A stretch of 64,000 nt of DNA from Panax quinquefolius (Eukaryota > Streptophyta > Magnoliopsida > Apiales > Araliaceae), in assembly GCA_020205615.1 (NCBI GenBank), contig CM035153.1:80055853-80119852 (forward strand). The letters run 5' to 3'. Below are positions 35,101 to 46,392 of this stretch, piece by piece. Below the pieces are notes generated by a model. That model saw only the letters and a list, made by a program, of their open reading frames with translations. It did no database searches and was not told the origin of the DNA. How positions within the stretch are numbered: position 1 is the first letter of the stretch; the number at the start of each line of letters is the position of its first letter. The translations under genes and the position numbers were made by a program.

Positions 35101-35943
35101 ATCACCCATATGATCATGGTTTGACCCATGAATCCTCCTAATCCATTGAATTCTTACTTTGGGCTTTACATTCAATTAGCTTAATTAACTTATCTTATAC
35201 ATTGGGCCTGTAATTAAACAAACACTTGGGCTTGTTCAATAATTTACATTGGACTTAACATTACAAATATTTGGGCTTTAACATTAATTCGTATTGGGCT
35301 TTATTATTATCCCAATTGGACATTACAATCTCCTACACATTCCTACAAATTCAATACATTTGGCTTAAAGTCTTATAACGTATAATCTACACATTAATCT
35401 CGTATTCCAACTCGTATACTTATTTAATATACGACATTCCATCATTCACACATACTCGTATAATACATTGTATTATACTTATATTCATTACCTCGTACAA
35501 TACTTACATATTATACAATCATTGCTTTAATTCATTACACACATTAAAATTCCTTCTCGGAATTCACTTTCCATAATCGTTAGATTTTTAAGTTCGCAGG
35601 CAAAAAACTGCATTTGCCATAACTGAAATATTATTGGATATTCTATCCCACCTCGATATTCTATCATTACGTATTTCTCGGAAGTTCAAAAATAATTCCC
35701 GAGCAGAAATGCATGAATAGTGTTTTTCAGAAAATTTCTCGGAAAGCTTTTGTTTTCGTCTTGGAAATTCAAACAATTTAATTCTACCACGTAGCCAAAA
35801 TACTACGACATTCCGATATGTCTAGGTCATAGAACGACCTTCAATTAGCTTACTCCCATAAATAATCAATTAAATTCATTTAATCCACATAATCAAATAA
35901 AAATTTATTTCTCATAAAATCCGATTTTTTCTGGGGCATTACA
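32151..35943 (-). mobile_element. Element D 3' LTR (Ty3/gypsy, minus strand)
   Basis: A 3.79-kb LTR that begins TGTGACACCCCC and ends GGGGCATTACA directly before a purine tract. Its right 2.4 kb is homologous to the C LTRs, and its left end to the end of LTR F. It contains the conserved GAGC/GCTC hairpin (32459-32476), a minus-strand TATA box (34768-34775) and, just downstream of it on the minus strand, a purine/pyrimidine leader. The 5' LTR of D lies outside the window. No coding frame inside is meaningful. Confidence 0.85.
34768..34775 (-). promoter_or_regulatory. TATA box of D LTR
   Basis: It reads TATAAATA on the minus strand, in the same context as in the C LTRs. Confidence 0.55.
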
Positions 35944-35962
35944 CTCTTCCCCCCTTATAAGG
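35944..35962 (-). promoter_or_regulatory. Polypurine tract of element D
   Basis: The minus strand reads CCTTATAAGGGGGGAAGAG immediately before TGTAATGCCCC. It is nearly identical to the tract of element C. Confidence 0.75.
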
Positions 35963-37691
35963 ATTCTGTCCCCAAAATCTCGCTAATAATACATACATCA
36001 TTGAGGAAAAATTTTCTTTTGTTTTAATCTTAAGTTCCCACAATGCTCCTTCGACATTGTGGTTCTTTCATTTCACCTTCCACGAAGGTATTATCTTATT
36101 TTTCATGACTTGTCACTTCTTATCAATAATTTGAGTTGGAAGTTTAAATACTTATTAACATATTACGCTATCTTCCTCTGATTAATTCTTCTTTAACTTT
36201 AAAATTATTTGAAACTCAAATTCCTCCTTCAAAACAAGATTATACATGATCTTCTATTTATCCTGCATCCTCTTCTTCACTCGCTTGCACTCCTCGTTAC
36301 CTAGTTGTATTTAATTAACTCATTCTATTATTGTGGATTGAGTTTACGTTGTGAATAACATTTCTACCACTTCATTCCGTAATTTAACTTCTAGCTCCGT
36401 TTTCGCCATTTTCGTTATTAACTCATTCTGAGTTGTTAACATCAATAGGTTTTTTCCTACCCTTCCAACTTAACGTGTCGGCTTCTACGTTAACTTTCCC
36501 GGATTGATATAACATATCAACGTCAAAATCTCTTATCCATTCTAATTACCTTCTCTACCTCATATTCAACTCCTTTCGTGTGAAGATATATTTCAGACTC
36601 CTAGAGTCCGTGTATATCTCACACTTCTCCCCGTATAAATACTATCTTCGGATTTTTAATTCAAAAACTACAGCTACCAATTATAGATCATAAGTAGGAT
36701 AAACCTCCTTATAATCCTTTAATTGGCGTCATGCATACACAATGACTTCGCCATGCTACATAAGCACGCAATCTCGTCATCTATGCAAAACATCGAGATA
36801 CACTACAAAATTCCTCGTATCATCTGATAAAGATAATATAGGTGCCTCACTTAACTTCCCTTTTAGTTCCTCAAAACTATTTTTCTCACTTCTCATTCCC
36901 ATCCTACTTATCAATAATATATCTGTATATCTTTTAAGCTAAAATTCACACTTCGTGAATTCCATATCCAACTTCTCCCTCCGTAGTGTTTCTCACACTA
37001 TCTTCAAATGTTCAGCATGATCTTCTGACGTCTTGAATTAGACTAGAATATCACCAATGATCATTACGACACCCTCATCCAAATATTATTTGAACACTCT
37101 ATGACGCTAATGGTATTTCAACCATAACACCTCACAAGAGAACCTATCTTTTTACCACCGACTTGCTCGGCGCCCCTAACGAAAAATCTAGCTTCCGTAC
37201 ATTAGTCCACCCAATTGACATAACCAGAAACTTATCATAACTATAATGAGTTCTGAATGTTATCTTAGGTACCTCCTCCTTCTTCCTTACTTTCAACCGA
37301 CTATACCCCATACGCAAATCTATCTTAGAAAAATTCTTTGCCCTCTTCATCTGATCAAATAGATCATTGATCCTGGGCCATGGGTATTTATTCTCAACCG
37401 CTAACTTACTCCCCTTACGATAGTCGATACGCAAACGTAACAACTCATCCTCTTCCTTAACATCCTCCTAACTTGCGTCACCGTTAGACAACAAGAGCAT
37501 CGCGGTATTTTATTACCGTAAATTACTACCTTGGATTTTCTTAGAAAACCGAAGATTCATACTTTTATTCTAACAATTTATTAAAGTTCTATGATTAATC
37601 AACCCATTCATACCGAGAATTACTTCGAATTCTCTCAACTTTATCTGTACTTATCTACCGATACTTACTTACATTCCTTATTCATGAAGCC
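35963..37691 (-). pseudogene. Element D pol remnant (RT, RNase H; integrase deleted)
   Basis: Minus-strand coding remnant in the same order as element C. The chromodomain-like tail region (35963-36130) runs almost directly into linker and RNase H sequence (about 36180-36900), so the integrase core, about 1.1 kb in C, is deleted. RT follows: an open piece at 37144-37443 contains RLRIDYRKGSK, YPWPRINDLFDQM and FSKIDLRMGYS. Then protease sequence (about 37560-37691) stops where the solo LTR begins. Stops and frameshifts are frequent. It cannot encode active enzymes. Confidence 0.75.
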
Positions 37692-37696
37692 ATTTC
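37692..37696. repeat. Target site duplication ATTTC (left)
   Basis: It is repeated at 40157-40161, on the other side of the solo LTR 37697-40156. Confidence 0.85.
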
Positions 37697-38229
37697 TGTG
37701 ACGCCCCCAAAATAGGTATGAATCACCTATTCTGAGTCACCAAATACATGGTATAGAATACAAATACAATCTTAATTATACAACAAGAGAGCTGTGAGTT
37801 TTAATATAAATCATCGCTTTCTAGACAATATCCACTCGTAATAAGTCCTCATTACATTTATTGTCACACTATTTAACGTAATAGTGAGGACTACTAGCTA
37901 ATACTATCATCCCACCATCACTCCATTCCCCGACTAATCCCATTACGTTCTCATTTTCGGAAGAGAACAGTAAAAGAAAGGGTGAGCTCAACTAGCCCAG
38001 TAAGAAATATTATGACTAAGATAATGCAGAATAAATTATCAATAGTCTTCAACAATGTTAAACTGATAATATACAATAGACATCAACTTTAACTGCAGCA
38101 GAACAAGTAATCCATTAAAAGAGTCAAGTAGAGAATAAAATCTACTATCTTTTATGATTTAAAAGGTTTTTCATCACTTTTATCGCTGAGACTTAGCTTA
38201 ATAAATAATTCACATCATCGAATCACCCC

Positions 38230-38480
38230 TGCACTACAGCCAAGGATATTCTTTAGTATCATGACCACAAATTATCCATGCACTACGGGCCAAGGACATT
38301 CGTGTATTCATCAATGGTCATGATCAAGCCAACAACTGTCCATCAATGCACTACGGGCCAATGAGGACTTTTACCACATCATTTGTAACATTATGGTCAT
38401 GATTACACCGAATAATCCCTGGTCATAATCATACCAAGTCCATCTATGGACTACAGGCCACAGATGACTTTCAAAAAAAT
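38230..38480. repeat. Tandem units with GCACTACGGGCCAA in solo LTR
   Basis: Four to five diverged units of about 60 bp, each with a TGCACTAC(G)GGCCAA.GA core followed by a variable spacer and TGGTCATGAT. They are equivalent to the arrays at 52470-52710 and 59995-60245. Confidence 0.7.
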
Positions 38481-38744
38481 ATAAACATGAGGATGATGGC
38501 AATGATATAAGAATTCAATAAAACGAGTTCAAGAATTAATTTATTCAGGAACTAATAACGTCTAAATTGTTAACATGATACTTCTTTGTAGAGTAAAATT
38601 CAAGAATGCTCAGAAGAAGATTTCCATGAAAAGATACTGGATGAAGTGCAAATATCAAGGATATTCTACTAATTTCATGGAGTATAGAAGTCAAAACTTT
38701 AACCAACTGAGTATAATAAAGAATGGAATAACAAAAAAATCACC

Positions 38745-39235
38745 ATGCATGCGGTGATTGTGCATGACAAAGTTATTCCAAAGAGAATAATAAATAACGG
38801 AACCAATCGTGTGTAATACGACCGACGAGGATATTCAACGAATAATAAAGAATGGAATAACAAAAGAAATCACCATGCATGCGGTACTTCACATAAACAA
38901 AGTTATTCTAACGTAATAATAAATAACGGAACCAAGTCGAAGCGAAAATGCATGAGACGGATATTCCAATGTAATAATGAAGATTTAAACCAGTCCCACA
39001 GTAAACGCATGCATGACGATATATTCCAACAGAATAATAAAGATTTTAACCAGTGCCGCATAAAACGCATGACAAGATGTTCCAACAGAATAATAAAGAT
39101 GGAACCAGTCCGGCGAAAAAGCGCATGCATGTGATGTTCCAACGTAATAATAAAGAAAAGAATAACAACAGAAATCACCAAGTATAGGGTAGATCGCGTA
39201 TACAAGTTATTCCAACAGAATAATAAAAAATGGAA
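38745..39235. repeat. Tandem array with TTCCAACAGAATAATAAAGA in solo LTR
   Basis: About eight diverged units of roughly 60 bp. Each has a TTCCAAC(A/G)xAATAATAAA block and a CGCATGCATG-like block. It lies on the transcribed side of the TATA box and is found only in this solo LTR, not in element A. Confidence 0.75.
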
Positions 39236-40156
39236 TAACAGAAGTTCTCTTCATAAATATGAAAAAAATAATACCCCTTACCTTAAAAGAAACTTGATAT
39301 CGGAGTAGTGAAGTAGTAGAATACTTTTCTTCTTTCTCTCTATAATTTCTCTCTAGAGTTTCAGTGAATTTGTAAGAAAATAATGAAGGAATGAGCTTCT
39401 ATTTATAGAAAAATGGACTGCATAGTAACTAACTCATGAATGGTCCAGATTGATTTACTTTAATTTGACAGTCCATATTTAAAGCAAAATCTTTTAAATA
39501 AAATATAATATATTCTATTTATAATCTAATAAAACGAATAACTTTATAAAAGATTTTACTATTCAGGCACTATGCAAACATTATGCATAATAAAATATAA
39601 TATATTCTAATTGTTGTCTAATAAAACAGATAATTTTATAAAAGTATTTTGTTTTATATAAAAAGATTTTACTATTAGCCTGATAAAACGAATAACTTTA
39701 TAAAAGTATTCTATTTTATATAAAAAGTTTTTCTGTTTTATTACGTTAATAATACTAATAAAACAAAACTGAGTGACTTATCACGTAAGCCTTAATAATC
39801 AATCTGGGTATTGCTACTATGCAACCACGCCAGACATCGTATTTTTTTTACTAATGAGTAGTTCAACAGTATTAACGGTAAAACTTCCGCCGTTATTTTT
39901 ATAAAATATTTTTGTAATTTTCTCAATCCAACAATAATTCTGTTGTGGGGTCCACCAATGATTGTACCGTCGTACGGATATTTCCTGACAAAAAGAATAT
40001 TTCCCGACCAATCGAATATAATATGACAACTTGCATACTTTGCAAAATTTGTAAATATCACCCACAACTATAACATTATATTAAATTCATTCCATAATAT
40101 TCCAAAATGATAATTATAGAAAAATCATCTTTATTCATAAAAACTGGGGTCTTACA

Positions 40157-40253
40157 ATTTCAACGAATATAATTAACGAAAGTTATTTCCCCATTCTCTA
40201 CCTTATCGTATAAAGATATTTATAATCCCTTCCGAGAATGAACTTAATCACTT
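40157..40253 (-). pseudogene. Element D protease fragment between two insertions
   Basis: The sequence 40162-40253 continues element D coding sequence (compare 15890-15980 of element C, the protease region). It starts with the second copy of ATTTC (40157-40161) and ends with CACTT (40249-40253), the duplicated target of copia P. It is too short and degraded to translate. Confidence 0.75.
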
Positions 40254-42139
40254 TGAAAGTAGTATGCACACAAGCCAATCATGTTTGATGATAAAGCATA
40301 TACTTTGTAACAATCTTATTCATTTATTAATAAAAAGTATTAATTTATTAAAGGCTTTTAATTATCTACATGATGCTGTTTTATAATATGTGATAAACCC
40401 ATAGTTTTAAGCAATGGTTTTAGAATAATGATGATGATCATTCTAATGAGATCTAAATTCTTAGAAAGCTTAAAACTAAAATAGTTCTCAATCATTGGAT
40501 TACTAAATTGGGGATTAGTGAATTCGGATAGATTGGTACATACGTCGTTTTCTCATTGGATGAGGATGATTGATCTCATGATCATTTGTGTGGAGACACT
40601 AAAGCAAGTATGTAGGTGCTTATTAGAGAATAAGTTCATCGAACGTGGCTCGCTAAAGGACTACCTAATGGAGTTTTATTTGCCTGTCAATAGGAATTCC
40701 TGTAGTGATAGTAGTACAAGTAATCCTTGGACTTGAGATCATCATAGTATCTTGTGTATGATGAGTTATACTTTGACTTATTCCTTAAGACCCTTAGGGT
40801 ATATCAAAGGGTATGCTTGGGTATAATAAGTTGTATATGGAGATAATGTATGATCAATAAAGAATCTACCACTTCTAATAAAGAAGAGAAATGTCCTACG
40901 TGATTCGATAAATGACAACCCAAAGAGTCCTTGGCGTTAAGGCGAAATGAAATTAGAAAGGAGTTTCTAATTTGCATTATTTGAGTTGTGCATTTAAGGA
41001 TCGAAATACATATAATTAAATAAAATAAGACTTGACAAAGAATTCCATGTCTTATATTTAATTGGGACATTGTATGGTGGAAGGATTGAATTGTCGGTAA
41101 CTATTTACTCAAAGGTTCTTTAATGATTAATGTTGAAATCTATATTATCCGGAAAGTCGTTGATCGCTAGGAGAGGCTTATCCCAATTGTAGAATAAATA
41201 TTATTTATTTAAATAAATTAATTGTTTAATTTATTTATTTAAATAAGATTAGAATTGTTCTAATTGATTTATTCACAACCAGCTTTAATATGGAGAACCT
41301 AAAGGGTCACACCATAAAAGGAAGAATAATTATTTAAGAAGTTAATGGCATAATCGTAATAATATGTTATGTATATTTAATTTAATCTATGGTGATAGAA
41401 TAAAATAAATAGCTTAATATTTATTATTTAATATTTTAGAAATATTAAATATAAATTAATAAGAGGAGTCTTATTAATATTATTACAATTATTATTATTT
41501 TAATTTCTAAAAGAGTTTAGGAATTAATTTAATATAAGTACTCTCATTTATTCCTAATTGGATTAGGAAGGAAAATTAGTTAAAGGAGTTTAATTAATTA
41601 TCTCTAATAAGATTAGGGAGCTTAATTAATTAAAAGAATTTAATTAATTAAATAAAATCCAATTCCTTAATTGTTAAGGTGGGTTGCCCACATCTATAAA
41701 TAAGAGGAGTCTTATTATATGGTGTTTTGGGGGTTGTTGACTTTTTACAACATACGACATAATTCCAATTGTTGGAGAGTACACCTTTTCTATAGAGATA
41801 GAAAACTAGGGTTGAGCCAATATCCCTTCTTCTTGAATCATTATTATTCCTTGGTGGATCACCTCTGAGAGGCCAAACATATGGGTGGCTAACGTTGATC
41901 AAAGGAAGGAACAAAACCGGTGGATTCAAGTTGAACGCGAAAGGATTTGGAGGTGAACTTGTACCTGAGGAAGCTCGATCTTCAAGGGTATGATTTTATT
42001 CTTTATCTTTTCGTTTAATTAATAATTATGCATAAAGGGTGATCCGGTATATGGTTTGTAAAATTTTAAACTCGATTTTACACGCTTAAAGCAATTTGTG
42101 CAATTTGATTACAAGATATCTAATATTACAAACCTAACA
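40254..42139 (+). repeat. Copia P 5' LTR
   Basis: 1886 bp, TGAAAGTAGTATGCAC at the start and AAACCTAACA at the end. Near-identical to 46393-48271. Most differences are small changes at CG-containing sites. Confidence 0.92.
41695..41702 (+). promoter_or_regulatory. TATA box of copia P 5' LTR
   Basis: TATAAATA in the context CCACATCTATAAATAAGAGG. It is the likely promoter of the element's genomic RNA, with transcription running right. Confidence 0.6.
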
Positions 42140-42140
42140 G

Positions 42141-42152
42141 TGGTATCAGAGC
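42141..42152 (+). promoter_or_regulatory. Primer binding site of copia P
   Basis: TGGTATCAGAGC, complementary to the 3' end of plant initiator tRNA-Met, one base after the LTR end. Confidence 0.85.
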
Positions 42153-43425
42153 CAAACCTTTATGCGAATTATTAATTGTTTTAATTTGATATTATATTGA
42201 TATGTGTTTAGAACAATTTAATTGGGCATAATTTTATTGTATAAAATTTAATAAATAAATAAATAAATAAGGGACCGATTTTTTTTTAAGGCAACAGGAC
42301 ATGCACGAAAAAAAAAAAAAAAAAAAGTCGTTTTTTTTTTGAGATTCCAGCGCACGTAAATCGAAGCATGTTAACAAGTTTATTTTTTTGAAGCATGCAC
42401 GGAAATCGAGACAAGGCAATATCACGGAATTCATGAATAGGAATAGTTAGAATTAATTTTGAAAAATTGGAGATCAAGGAGCAAGGAGCGCTTGAAGACC
42501 CGTTTGTAATGGAGCCCGGGTTTAAATGTAATAGTTATATTTAAATATTATTTCTTGCACCCCTAGGGTTTGACCTTTTGGTTCACTTGGTGGCTCTAGT
42601 GAACCAAACTAGAATAAAAGTCCATAATCAATCCGGGTAGAATATAGTATTCTATATAGGCATGCTTATACTATATATATTATATATTATGCAAACATGC
42701 TTCGCATGTTCATTAATATAATGACGCGTATTTTATATATATATATAAATGCGTATAAACAAGATGAGACAAATTAATAACAAACCCCTCAATTTTATAT
42801 TAAGTCCTAAGCGTTCAAAGATATTTGGAATATCGAACGTCGCCTTCTAGCATGATAAAATTAATAAAGTATTAAATATTTAATATGTGTTTGTTGTGTC
42901 ACCACAAGGCAAGTATTAAGCATTTAAGATGTTAATTTATCACATTTGATGCTTATAAAGAAAATTGAACAATATTATTTTGTTGTGTCACCACAAGGAT
43001 GATATTTTTCTTTTTTGAATATATGGAGTGCTAGGTCGGACTTAACTTGGATAATTTTGATTCAGATATGCCACCACTTGATCAAAATAATCTAAGAGGC
43101 AAAATAAAAGGAGTTGCATAGTTGATGTAATTGACAAAAGTTGTCTACCTATTTATTTATATATAGTTTGTTGTGTCACCACAAGGCTATATACTTTTGA
43201 AATGGGATCCTTATTCTCATTAGCTAATCTTTAATTAGATTTTGCCGAACTATATAAGTGAGGGTAATATAGTTTGAAGAAAATAGTGGGAGATACCAAT
43301 TTAAAACAAGACCTAAATTATTTTGGTAATTAATAAAAGAATGTATGTTAAAATGTTGTTAATTACAAATTCATTTACTGAAATTTTACAATGTCTAAAA
43401 TTACTATCATTTGCGAAGCATATTA
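42153..43425 (+). other. Copia P untranslated leader with three palindromes
   Basis: About 1.3 kb between primer site and gag. It carries A/T homopolymers (42308-42340), a short TA run near 42670-42755 and three copies of TTGTTGTGTCACCACAAGG (about 42891, 42981 and 43168). The corresponding leader of copia G has the same three motifs but is extended by repeats. Confidence 0.7.
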
Positions 43426-44180
43426 GATGCTAAATTAACCGGGCCAATTAAAGCGGATTGGTTAAGGAATTTGAGAATAGTTCTCATGGTGAAAAAAGCT
43501 ATCTTATGTCCTTAATATTTATCCTCGCAATGGTTGCGCATAATGCCTCGAGAAGAGATTGCTACTTTTAGAAAGTGGCAAGATGATGCCTGATTAGCTC
43601 AATGCATCATGCTCGCATCCATGAGTAACGAGCTTGAATCGGATGAAACTATGGATGCTCCTACTATATTCCTCGCACATCAAGTAGTTGATGGTGAGGA
43701 AAGTAGGACCGATAGATATCGAGATATCTAAGGAGCTCTTCCGATCTAGAATGGCCAATGGCACTATAGTCAGATAAAAAAGTTCTTAACATAATCAATT
43801 TGATTGATCAATTAGGACAACCGGTTTTGTCATGGATGGAGAGTTGAGCCAAGATTTGATCTTGCACTCACTCCCGAACTCCTTTCACAATTGTTGTGAA
43901 TTTTTCATATGAACAAGCTAGATATCGACCTCACCGATTTGCTTTAACATATTGAAAAATGTTGAGAGTCACTTTCCAACCAAGAAAGATCAAGTCTTCT
44001 TGGTAGGGGCCAAAGGATCTTCCGAAAAGAAGAACGATTCAAAGAAGGTAAATAGAAAGGCATAAACAAAGGATAATAAGAGCAAAAGCTGATATGGATA
44101 GCAAAGGAGTTTGCTTCCTTGCCGCAATAAGCTTCACACTGGAAAGAAAGCTGCGAGAAGCATCTTGCGAGAGGCTAACC
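43426..44180 (+). pseudogene. Copia P gag remnant
   Basis: Plus-strand sequence parallel to the G gag (6790-7560 inverse). Readable words include RNLRIVL-like sequence near 43470 and ASMSNEL near 43620, from the copia gag domain, and a degraded zinc-knuckle area near 44095-44160. Frameshifts prevent a continuous product. Confidence 0.6.
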
Positions 44181-44229
44181 AAAGAAGCTTAGTGAAGTTT
44201 CGGTTATACGCTGATTTTTGTTCATGATT

Positions 44230-44640
44230 GAAATAAATTTTCTTTAAGTCAAGGTTCTACTTGGGTATTGGATACCGACTTTGGTTATCATAAATATAGA
44301 TTTATGAAGGGACCAAGAAGAAGTAGAAAGCTAAACAAATATAAGTAATCCTATGTGTGGGAAATGAAGCAAAGGTTCTTTGCATATTAGCCATAAAAAC
44401 TTATAGTTTAGCAATACCTACGGGCAAATCTATTAAGTCAATAAGTTGTTATTGTATTCCGGTTCTTGTTAAAAATATTATTTCCATTTTATTGTTGGAC
44501 AATGAAATCTTTGGTATTATAATTAAGAACAATTGTTGTTACATTTATAATAATAATGTTTTGTATAGAATCGGAATATTACTTAATAAATTTTGTATAC
44601 TTGACTTACATGAAAATAATTTTGCATATTGAACAAATTA
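44230..44640 (+). pseudogene. Copia P protease and pre-integrase remnant
   Basis: STWVLDTDFGYH near 44245-44285 corresponds to the copia protease active-site region, with the DTG motif changed to Asp-Thr-Asp. A 91-codon open frame (44357-44632) follows, with NIISILLLDNE and IIKNNCC, the pre-integrase domain. The zinc finger and first half of integrase are not present afterwards. Confidence 0.65.
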
Positions 44641-45235
44641 GTATAAGAAAAGGAGATGATCATTCAAAGAGTTGAATGTGTGTATTTGTTGAAATACAAG
44701 TGTGAATTATTTGAAAGGTTCAAAGAATTCAGAAGTGAAACAAATTGACAAAGTATTAAGATTCTTTGATTAGATCAAGGAATAAATACTTGTGCAATAA
44801 GTTTCTTGATCATCTCAAATGGTTTTCTCATAATGGACGCCTCTTGATATGTAATAAATGATTTATGTATCTGAAAGGAAAAATCATACCTTGTTGGACA
44901 TTGTACGGTCCATAATGATTTTACCGACATTCCAAAGATCTTTTCTAGGATCAACATCCTAGAAATGGTCAGCATATCTACTGAAAAGGTAACCTCAAAA
45001 TCCATTTCAAGACTCCATAAAAGTTATGGACAGAGAGGATTCCTAATCTTAAGTATGTTAAGATAAGAGGTTGTCTAACTTATGTGAAACGGTTTCAAAG
45101 GATAAGCTTGGGACAAGATTTGACAAATACAGATTTGTGGGACATCCTAAAGTAAGTTTAGGGTATATATTCTATAATCCTACTTAGCAAAAGGTGTTTG
45201 TTACGAAACACGCTGCCTTCTAAGATAAAGGTGTT
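44641..45235 (+). pseudogene. Copia P integrase remnant
   Basis: Short in-frame words of the copia integrase core remain (FERFKEFRSE near 44705-44740, HTLLDIVRS-like near 44890-44920), with multiple stops. The catalytic triad cannot be assembled. Confidence 0.5.
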
Positions 45236-46020
45236 TATCATTGAAGGGCAAGTGGGAGGATTATAGATCTTGAAGAGTTCATGATCCACAAAACACTATA
45301 AGTCAAATAAGAGGAACTCAGAGATAGACCTGTTATACCACAACCTGAATCATAAATGCGAATAATACCAAGATACCTAGGAGGTATGGATTCATCATGG
45401 ATGATGATGATGAGGTACGCATCATAGAAGATGATGATCCGAGTTACATACTGATGAGGTAAGAGTTCTAGTGTGTACAAAAGGGTCGGTTAGGAGCGTC
45501 GTGAAATTTCTAGTATTATATGTTGATATACTCTCGATGAGGAATTACATACCAATGCTACAATCAGTAAAGATAAAGTTGTCTAAACATTCCTCCATGA
45601 ATGATTTGGAAGAGTATCTTAATTGGGGATATAAATCTATATAGATAGATTTAAGAGGATGCTCGACTTAACCCAAAGAACGTATATTCATTTGATGCTA
45701 AAGTCGTTTAGCATGGCAAACTCCAAGAGATGTCTCATGTCGATGAGCTATGGAGTGTATCTCTCTTAATAGTCCCCACAGACTCTTGAAAAGAGAGGTC
45801 GCATGAATGACAATCATGTATGCAATGAAATATACGAGACCTGATGTTGATCGGTCATATTCTGGAGAAGTTCACTATGAGTCAGTGAAAAACATCTTAA
45901 AGTTCTTAACTAGCACTAAGGATGTGAGCATACATGGTGGGTCTGAATTAAAACTAGAGGGCTTTACAGACTCAAGTTTTTCGATGCACTAAGACGAAGG
46001 CGAAAAATCCACTTTAAGGT
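45236..46020 (+). pseudogene. Copia P reverse transcriptase C-terminal remnant
   Basis: After the acidic linker (45390-45440, repeated GATGAT codons) comes the catalytic-box region LVLYVDDIL-like near 45510-45535, then the open frame 45807-45992 with TIMYAMKYTRPDV, KNILKFL and LEGFTDSSFS. The N-terminal RT half is missing, as in element G, and P lacks about 110 bp more at 45465-45485. It cannot be active. Confidence 0.7.
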
Positions 46021-46379
46021 AAAGCGTTATCTTGAATAAAGGGTGCGATTGAATTGGAAAGGTTCCAAACAAAGAAAGAGTTCTTTGGTTTAGTGATAAA
46101 GACAAAGTATATAGCTATAAATGAAGTTGCAAGTTGATTGTTTGGATTAAAAGTTCATTACAGAACTAGGAATAGTTCCTAAGTCTCATCTTGGATCTAA
46201 ACATGTGTTGTGGCACTTTCATTTGATTATTAGAATCATTGAAGATGGGAAATCACTATAGAGATAGTGGACTCTCAAGAACAACATTACATATCCATTT
46301 CTTGAAGCTTATCCAACAAAGGCAGGATAATCATCACTTAGAGAAGAAGAGTATAAGATACCATGACGATTGGCTTTAG
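46021..46379 (+). pseudogene. Copia P RNase H remnant
   Basis: The end of copia pol on the plus strand, parallel to 4490-4850 inverse. It ends in the family-typical run-in to the purine tract, MTIGFSAVG-like near 46360-46385. Frame is broken. Confidence 0.55.
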
Positions 46380-46392
46380 TGCAGTGGGAGAT
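46380..46392 (+). promoter_or_regulatory. Polypurine tract of copia P
   Basis: TGCAGTGGGAGAT immediately before the 3' LTR start TGAAAGTAG. Confidence 0.7.

Larger units (their letters stand above)
37697..40156 (-). mobile_element. Solo LTR of gypsy family A
   Basis: A 2.46-kb LTR with intact ends (TGTGACGCCCCCAAAATAGG at left, GGGGTCTTACA at right) and a perfect 5-bp duplication ATTTC. No internal region or partner LTR is present, so it is a solo LTR formed by LTR-LTR recombination. It is related to, but clearly diverged from, the LTRs of element A (51919-54676, 59452-62191), with different internal tandem repeats. Flanking sequence on both sides is element D protease coding sequence, continuous with the layout of element C. 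A TATA box (TATAAATA, minus) lies at 39400-39407. Confidence 0.92.

Noticed and set aside
38903..39205. 100-codon minus-strand frame in the solo LTR
   Set aside because: It is a translation of the tandem array 38745-39235; the periodic peptide mirrors the DNA repeat.
40518..40736. 72-codon plus-strand frame in the copia P 5' LTR
   Set aside because: It lies within the LTR, is not preserved in the other three LTR copies of the family and carries no motif.
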